Source: Capronia americana
Taxonomy: Eukaryota; Ascomycota; Eurotiomycetes; Chaetothyriales; Herpotrichiellaceae
Reading direction: 5' to 3'
Assembly: GCA_016110215.1 (NCBI GenBank)
Contig: JADWQD010000008.1
Location: 310,001 to 374,000, forward strand
DNA: 64,000 nucleotides
In this document: one piece after another, positions 58,001 to 64,000 of the stretch
Numbering within the stretch: position 1 is the first letter of the stretch
Layout of the letters: the number at the start of each line of letters is the position of its first letter
Position numbers and translations under genes: made by a program
Notes under the pieces: generated by a model
What the model was told of the DNA's origin: nothing
Seen by the model: the letters and a program-made list of their open reading frames with translations, nothing else
Databases searched by the model: none

Positions 58001-58343
58001 TACGCATGCCTTTATTGGGCTTGCAGATGTCGTCGGTAAAAGGGTTGTGTTCACATTTAGGACAAGTTGAATTGCGGTGGTCATTGAAGCCTGCCTGTTG
58101 TAAGCCACGTGCCAAGATGCAGAGAGCTGAAATTCACTGACAGGATTCGCAGATATAGACGTCGCAACAGGATGTCTTGTAAGGGCTTAGGTTCAAACTG
58201 TGGCAGTTGGTACATCGTAGTTTTTCGGGAACCTTGTCCAAGTCTAAAGAACTGATGTTGTCAGTCAAGGCAGTGAACAGAAGGACACTCATGGCTCACT
58301 CAAGGACTTCCTTCAAGCCCGCATCTAGCGCTATGGCCGCCAT
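55099..58343 (-). CDS. RING-like finger protein with RGG and RS/RD-rich low-complexity tail
   Basis: Model on the minus strand in five exons: 58343-58300, 58251-58142, 58090-57783, 57729-57408, 57353-55099; 1012 aa. Introns are 48, 51, 53 and 54 bp and phases agree throughout. Exon 1 codes MAAIALDAGLKEVL. Exons 2-3 form a RING-like finger, CTNCHSLN...SCCDVYICESC, then CPKCEHNPFTDDICKPNKGM and RTTVKTWLK, the order seen in RBBP6/Mpe1-type RINGs. After an acidic patch come Asn/Met/Gln-rich, Gly/Asn-rich and Arg-Gly regions (RGYGRGRGRGRGGFGRGRG near 380). The last ~350 residues are Arg/Ser/Asp-rich with a pure Asp-Arg run, ending with a helical basic segment. Probably nuclear and linked to RNA processing or ubiquitination, by architecture only. 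The second intron border (GTCAGT donor) is less sure than the others. Confidence 0.8.
55668..55743. repeat. Coding hexamer repeat, GATCTC/GGTCAC units
   Basis: About 12 tandem six-base units on the plus strand, GATCTC then GGTCAC, coding on the minus strand for alternating Asp and Arg in the RD tail of the RING/RS gene. As a multiple of three it can expand or shrink without shifting frame. Confidence 0.9.
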
Positions 58344-59061
58344 GACAGTATCGGTGCCTTAGAAGGCTCGCGGTGGTGACCGTCGCAGTCAAGAATGGCA
58401 CAAGTGGAAGTCCGGAAAGATCAAAGCCATTAGATGCCGACTGGCAGGAGCGTTTGCTTTGTTTTGACGCGAACTTCCAGCAGTGATAAGTAGCTGTATC
58501 AAATATTCAACAATATGTGGCAGTGAAATTGTAATACATATTGAACGGCGTTGATGGCGAGAAAGTGACAGGCAGTTTTCTGCAAGTGTCCGCAGCAGCC
58601 AGATGCATGTCTAAAAGCCGCCAGAGGCTGCCTACATAAGAATCCCAGTAGGCTTCGCCGCCTGCAGCAAAGTCTCCAGGTTACGCTAGAGCAGAAAGAG
58701 CTAGCAGGCCTCGACCCTTTTGGCGACACCCGCGCAAGTAACACCGGGGGCGCCCAAATAATCGCGAATCGCCTTGCAAAGAATGGTGAGATCACCGGCC
58801 AGTCAAATGGTACGCGGCCTCTCAACAACTATATAGATGTATCTTGTAGATATCCAAAACTTCAACTTCAGTATACATTTATTCATTCTAATACACGAAT
58901 CTCCTCTGCGCGGGTCTCGCACTGGTCCATCTCGCAACGTCTCTCGCACATTTCAACTCGCGACAGGATCGGATGTACTTCTCCATCCAACGGCTTGATA
59001 TCACTAAAGCGAGTGAACCACTTGATCCAAGACCCCGATACCACCACAAGGAACGACAACA
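58344..59061. other. Divergent upstream region
   Basis: About 0.7 kb separating the starts of the RING/RS gene (-) and the hydrolase gene (+). No coding exon seen beyond those described. Confidence 0.5.
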
Positions 59062-60358
59062 ATGATCCTGGGGCCAATAAATGGACTCGACTGCGTTGCC
59101 TTCGTCATCTTCCTGATTCCCCAACTGCTGTACCAAGTAGCGTTTGGCGAGCTCTTGGTTGTGGCCGGTCAAGTAATACCTTTCCTTGGTCCGTAAGCAG
59201 ATCGTCGCCAGCCGGAAACGAGACTGATAGTTCGTGGCAGCCTTTCAACTCCCATACCAGCTTGTATATGAACGATATTATATGACAAAGCAGTCCCAGT
59301 CACCATTCACTCGGCATGCCACAATTTTCCAGGATGTGGTTATTCGCTGCGTTCGGTTTGCATTTGCAAAGCTTCCCGCCGGTGTGGGAAGGGTCTTTTT
59401 CTCCAAATGGGTGGCTTATCCCTTCTTTAGATTCCGTCTACTGCGACATGGGTATCTGCACTGTCCAATGTTCTACCGAGAAGTCATACGCCATGGCGCA
59501 AGAGGACTTTGGATCATCGAGGACGTGCATACCGAGCCGGATATCATTGTCTACTACGCCCACGGTCAGTAGTCTCGAAATTTCTTCTGAATCTACCTGA
59601 CCTCTGCTGCGGTAGGGGGTGGCTTCTCGATGGGGTCAGCATATTTCTATATCGAATTTCTCATGGCTTGGGCCACCAGACTGAAAGAAAGTGGTTTCAA
59701 AAATCCCGCCGTCTTCGCCCTGGAATACACCCTCGTCCCAGATGCTCGATGGCCGGTCCAGTACAACGAGACCCGTGCAGGATATACCTTCCTTCGAGAA
59801 ACGTTCGGAGACGGTTCGGCTGCAAAAATTTGCGTGAGTGGAGATTCAGCAGGGGCAACACTCATTTTGAGTATGCTACTCCAGCCCGGGCATGTCGAAC
59901 AAGATCCCCAATTCCATGCTCTGCATCGGCCAGGCTTGGCGATTTTGCTGAGCCCGTGGACACATCTCGTCTCCGACCTGAACCACAACACGCGGAGCGA
60001 CTATCTGGATAAGAACAGCCTTCATCTGTACGCAAAGCAATATGCCGGTGACGCGACCATGACGGATGGCGTTATTTCACCGGGCGTCTGTACGGGGCGC
60101 TGGAAACAAGCATCGCCCTTGAGTGGATATCGCGTCTTATATGGCTCGGAAGAAGTGTTTGCGCCTGGGATTCAGGAAATGGTCAGAAACATGAAGAAGG
60201 ATGGCGCTGTGGTTAAGATCCATGAGCAGGAAGCAGGTATTCATGCCTGGCCGGTGGTGAAGTTGTTCCTGGGTGAGACTCGAGACGAACGGCTCCAGGG
60301 CCTCGATATTATGACCGATTGTGTGATGTCCTCGAGTCTTGCGTCGGGGATAAAATAG
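59062..60358 (+). CDS. Alpha/beta hydrolase (HSL-like esterase) with N-terminal membrane segment
   Basis: Serine hydrolase of the alpha/beta hydrolase-3 (hormone-sensitive lipase) group. Model: exons 59062-59188, 59241-59564 and 59616-60358, 397 aa; introns 52 and 51 bp, both phase 1. Exon 1 codes MILGPINGLDCVAFVIFLIP and a second hydrophobic run, likely a signal anchor. Exon 2 continues AFQLPYQLVYERYYMTK. The HGGG oxyanion motif is made across intron 2 (YYAHGGGFSMGSAYFY). The nucleophile Ser is in VSGDSAGATL, near residue 225, and the catalytic His is in EAGIHAWPVVK near the end, with an Asp/Glu in the GSEEVF region. The downstream ATG 59630 alone would lose the HGGG motif. Substrate unknown; related fungal enzymes act on short acyl or sterol esters. 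Confidence 0.87.
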
Positions 60359-61399
60359 GATTGTGTGCCATGGTAAGGATCAGGGCCACAGCGCCATCAG
60401 ATTAGATCAAGTTTAAAAGTCTTTCATCGACAGTAATTGAACGTGCAAAACGACGACCACAGTCTGACGACTGGGTTGCCGCGATGCGATAAGATGTCGA
60501 CCACTGTCTCCAGATTGCTCTGTCATCATTTGGCAGTGTGGAACGAAGCGAAGACGATTGCATCGAGTGTGAATTTCGACATTCCAAGTCCGACGCGTCA
60601 AGGGGAGAACGTGTCGACTAACGCGTGCGACGAGATGACACAAACGATGAATCAAATTGAGTCTGCAAAGCGATCCACGGCTGTCACTAGATTGTCACCG
60701 TGAGTCTGACCAGGTCTAACACAACCGCAACCACAAATTGGCAGACATTGATGGACGCCGCTGGGCTGGAACTGGCGGGGAACAAGGGCTCTCGATAATG
60801 GAGAGCGACCAGAAAATTCAGAGCACCCCGTGTAAAAAGAGGTGGAACAAAAATGGCAAGTCGGAAAACGTTGGATTGATTGGTCGCGTTTAGGGAGTAG
60901 CGTCGTTGATCTGATGATCGGATTGCGCATCTCCCCTGCCGCAGCCGCCTGGATTGATGGCTCGCCGAATGTTTTTATAAGGCCCCTCCATCCCCTCGCT
61001 CTCTGGAGCCCGGATGTGCAGCAGTATTTTAAACTGCATGACCCCGACCCATTTGCAACTCGGAACTCGCTCATACCCACCACCGCATCCAAAAATTCCC
61101 ATTTCTGCGGATTTACATTCATCCCTTCCGGAAATGTGTGCACTTTGATGCTTCACATTGTTTGCCTGTACGGAAGTTGTCGCAGTGACATCTGGCTTGG
61201 GTCGTGTCTTCACCAGTCCCTCGGGTCGACGATGAAGGCAGTCACGAAGTAGAGCCCTATTTGAACACAGCTGGTCCATCCAAAATGAGTTCTCTCACAT
61301 CATTGTACCATCATCCACTACTGCAAGATCATCAGTACTATTACTCCCCCGGAATTTCTGCACCACCGTCCAGCTGCAACCTTTATTCGCTGCTGAGCA
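60359..61399. other. Intergenic, 1 kb
   Basis: Hydrolase 3' flank and NC2 alpha promoter. Frames such as 60652-61143 (-) and 60842-61252 (+) overlap each other and have no domain. Confidence 0.5.
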
Positions 61400-62487
61400 A
61401 TGAGTGAAGAACACGACAATCCCGAGTCATCATACCGCCCAAGCAGCCCAGATCTATCAGGCTTCACAAATGCTAACGCCCCACCACCACCCAGGCTAGC
61501 TCGAATTCCAAGCTACCAGGTTCCGGATCCAAATTTCCCTCCAGGCTACTCATTCAGTCCTAGAGGTAGCTACGACGCTTCCCCCTTCTTTTCGCCTTCG
61601 ACTGCCGCTCCATCGACATCATACTTTGGCTCACGTCCTCAACCACAAAGTCAATTCTCTCAACAAAGCCCATATTCACCTCAATCTTTTCGCGCTCCTA
61701 GCTTACCAGGGCAAATTCCGATCCAACATTCTCCACCCGTTCAGTCTCGTCCCTTGGGTCAACCCGCATACAACAATCCACCACCACCTCAGTACCAACA
61801 TTCCTCGTCACGACCATCGTTCAATCACACACCTGGTCAGCAGTATCTCCCACCATCCCCACCTCAACTCACGCAGTACGGAGATATGCCCCGAACAAGA
61901 CGGCAACAAGCCGCTGAGGCACAACAGGACCTCGACTACAGTGTCAACTCATCTCCTAGGAATGCCGTACAGCCCAAAGCCGAGCCGGCACGGCCTGTTC
62001 AACCAACCATGCCTGTTGCCCCCGTGGATCTGACAGCGGCTATTGACGTCAGGACAAAATTTCCCGTTGCTCGTATCAAACGCATTATGCAAGCCGATGA
62101 AGATGTCGGCAAAGTTGCCCAAGCAACTCCTACAGCTGTCGGTAAGTCTCTGTCTATCACCCTTGGCTATGAACACTCTGCTCTAACTTCTATTCAGCCA
62201 AAGCACTTGAGCTCTTCATGATAGCTCTGGTCACGAAAGGAGCAATGGAAGCAAAAGCCAACAATTCCAAACGTGTCACAGCACAACATCTGAAGGCAGC
62301 ACTGATGAGCGATGGCCAGTTTGATTTCTTGAACGAGATCTGCGAGAACATTCCTGATGAGAGTTCTAAGAAAGGCCGCGCCAAGTCCGAAGCCAAGAGC
62401 GAAGATAGCGATGAAGAGATCAAGCCCAAAGGGAAAGGGAAGGGTGGGAGAAAGAGGAAAGCCGACACCGATGATGAAAGCGATTGA
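61400..62487 (+). CDS. bur6: NC2 alpha (DRAP1/Bur6) histone-fold transcription regulator
   Basis: Subunit of negative cofactor 2, a histone-fold dimer with NC2 beta that binds TBP on promoters. Model: exons 61400-62141 and 62198-62487, 343 aa; the 56-bp intron 62142-62197 (GTAAGT...CTAAC...CAG) is phase 1. The histone fold begins near residue 217 with KFPVARIKRIMQADEDVGKV, continues across the intron TPTAVAKALELFMIALV, and has AQHLKAALMSDGQFDFLNEI. These are the family's signature positions. The C-terminus is acidic/basic (KGKGKGGRKRKADTDDESD). The first ~215 residues are a Pro/Ser/Gln/Tyr-rich disordered stretch, absent from yeast Bur6 and human DRAP1. The fold residues are intact. Confidence 0.93.
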
Positions 62488-62759
62488 GGAAAGCCATGAG
62501 CCGCTCATTCTATGGGAGCCAGTTTTGTATGACTATCATGACGAGCACGAGGTGAGCTGCCTCTGATGGACTAGCTTTTCTGGACGTCACGTTCGACCCA
62601 TCTGCCGACGACACTCCTGAGGATCCAGTTGCACGAACCATCTTGATGAAGACATGAACCACAAAACAGCCATCTACCACAGTGTACCTGCTCCACGATT
62701 GCCTAATCAAATCTCCCGCCCCAACATCCGAGCGCTCTACTCTTGCTACCAACGTACTC

Positions 62760-63515
62760 CTAGGTCTCAGAGTGGTTTGAACCCGACGTTGGCGTGTTGT
62801 TCCTCCAGGGCCATGGGACCTGTTCCAGGACCCCCACGGCAATGACAAGTCCATAAAAGGCGGTGAATCCGAGAGCAGTCCATCCGATGATAGCAGAGTA
62901 GGCCGTCACAACCAGGCTTAGCAACACAAAAGCTCCTACGATCAGGGCGCCCATAAGACCAGCAGCAGAAACAGCATATATCTGTACTTCGAACTGGCTC
63001 TTTTTGCCATTCGCGCCGTCCCAGTCTGCAATCCAGTGTTCTTTGAAGAAGGTCAAGAGAGTCGAGCAGAGAGAGGCGTTTGCGAGAGCAAGCAGGAACA
63101 AAAGCCAGCTGATGGCAAGGAACAGTTGAGTTTGTTCGAGATCGAACACCGGGTTTGCTGAGCGAGGTCTGGCGGTGTTGTCGGAGAGGACATAGGAGAA
63201 TGTGACGCTCGTGCCGAGAGTTGAGATGCCGATGATAGTGGTAAAGAGGCCTTTGAAGAAAGTCGAGACAGACGAGCCTGGATGTTGTGTCATGGGGCGA
63301 ATGTAGGAGAGACTGTGCCCATGCTCAGAGTACAATCCGGTTCGAGTTTTGTGTCTGTCGGTTTCATCCGCAGAATGGGTCATGGCCGAGCTCATGGGGA
63401 CCCCGTTCGAGCCATCGTCTTTGGGGGATTCACGGTCATGGTAGCAAGCTTCAGGTGGTGTTGTAGAAGCCTTTACGGCTAGCTCTGGCGCAGCTATACT
63501 CCCACGGGCTCTCAT
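62760..63515 (-). CDS. Four-helix membrane protein of unknown fungal family
   Basis: Single exon, 251 aa. Residues 1-85 are hydrophilic. Four hydrophobic segments follow: FFKGLFTTIIGISTLGTSVT, FLAISWLLFLLALANASLCS, VSAAGLMGALIVGAFVLLSL and ALGFTAFYGLVIAVGVLEQV. The C-terminus is short. Similar four-helix proteins of unknown role are widespread in ascomycetes. The 3' end sequence GGGTTCAAACC is part of the coding region, not a tRNA. Confidence 0.75.
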   Translation of the reverse strand: MRARGSIAAPELAVKASTTPPEACYHDRESPKDDGSNGVPMSSAMTHSADETDRHKTRTGLYSEHGHSLSYIRPMTQHPGSSVSTFFKGLFTTIIGISTLGTSVTFSYVLSDNTARPRSANPVFDLEQTQLFLAISWLLFLLALANASLCSTLLTFFKEHWIADWDGANGKKSQFEVQIYAVSAAGLMGALIVGAFVLLSLVVTAYSAIIGWTALGFTAFYGLVIAVGVLEQVPWPWRNNTPTSGSNHSET

Positions 63516-64000
63516 GGCCTATGAGGAGGGCGGGACTTAGGCCGCAAGCTCTGAGTGAGGGCAAGATGAAGCTGAGTTTGCTCACCTTTACTTGACTCGA
63601 GCCTTATGCATAACCTGAGATCATGAGAATCGGTAGCCACAGACAGGAAACAAGGGGATTCGAAGAAGGAAACTTAGAGAGACTGAGTCATATTTAATTT
63701 GTTTTCCGCCTAGTAGGCATGGAAGGCACCGCTGGCCTGAGCATGGAAGTCGCAACCAAATGGCCGCGGTGAATCTGTTGCCTCAAATCTGAGACCCAAG
63801 CAGTTGTAGCTTCGCGACATCCACGTGCGGACCTTTGTCTTACTTGCTTCCACTATAGCATTGCTTCAGCATAGCTACGAGACTGTATCTGTCCTCTGAC
63901 CGTGTCAAGATGACACAGAGAATATGGATATCGTAGGTCGCCTGCTCAATAAAGCGACACCAGCACATGCTGTGTAAGGGTCGAGAGTGTCTAACCAGAA
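63516..64000. other. Intergenic at window end
   Basis: Upstream flank of the membrane-protein gene. I see no coding or repeat feature before the window ends. Confidence 0.5.

Noticed and set aside
62766..62790. tRNA-like T-loop sequence (GGGTTCAAACC on the minus strand)
   Set aside because: It codes SGSNH at the end of the four-helix membrane protein and no cloverleaf can be drawn around it.

Overview
The window looks like nuclear DNA of a filamentous ascomycete (Pezizomycotina). Genes are separate and mostly 1-6 kb. They carry short GT-AG introns, mostly 46-90 bp, often with a CTNAC-type branch site. The products are typical fungal housekeeping proteins, including Atg2, Dus3, an Sfp1-like factor, NC2 alpha, kinesin-14, choline kinase and a Loa1-type acyltransferase. 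I cannot name the species. I saw no operons, CRISPR arrays, rRNA, convincing tRNA or intact transposons. Exon borders below were worked out by hand from splice consensus, reading phase and family similarity. Each spliced model given keeps an open frame.

From 0 to 20 kb: a carotenoid oxygenase (+), a fatty-acid elongase with a long helical tail (+), sideroflexin (-), a CECR1/ADGF-type adenosine deaminase (+), the very large lipid-transfer autophagy protein Atg2 (+), and a von Willebrand A-domain protein (+). From 20 to 30 kb: a gene-poor stretch, a Loa1/Vps66-type acyltransferase (-), a small ABM-fold protein (-), a class V PLP enzyme (+), a doubtful small gene (+) and a Cys-rich single-pass membrane protein (+).

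From 30 to 45 kb: a kinesin-14 motor (+), a long-chain alcohol oxidase in a GC-rich stretch (-), Dus3 (-) and a small multi-pass membrane protein (+). A block of about 4.4 kb follows in which I find no sound gene. From 45 to 64 kb: an Sfp1-like zinc-finger regulator (+), a NIPA-type Mg transporter (+), a choline kinase (+), a RING/RS-rich nuclear-type protein (-), an alpha/beta hydrolase with an N-terminal membrane segment (+), NC2 alpha (+) and a membrane protein of unknown family (-).

The genes do not form one pathway. Several act on lipids or membranes (elongase, Atg2, Loa1-like acyltransferase, alcohol oxidase, choline kinase, hydrolase), but they lie far apart and on both strands, so I do not propose a cluster. 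I did not find an obvious new multi-gene system. The most unusual signals are inside single proteins: an elongase fused to a LEA/apolipoprotein-like tail, an acyltransferase lacking the usual catalytic His, a kinesin-14 with a Ser-rich insert near loop 12, and a RING/RS protein that resembles RBBP6/Mpe1 without its DWNN domain.
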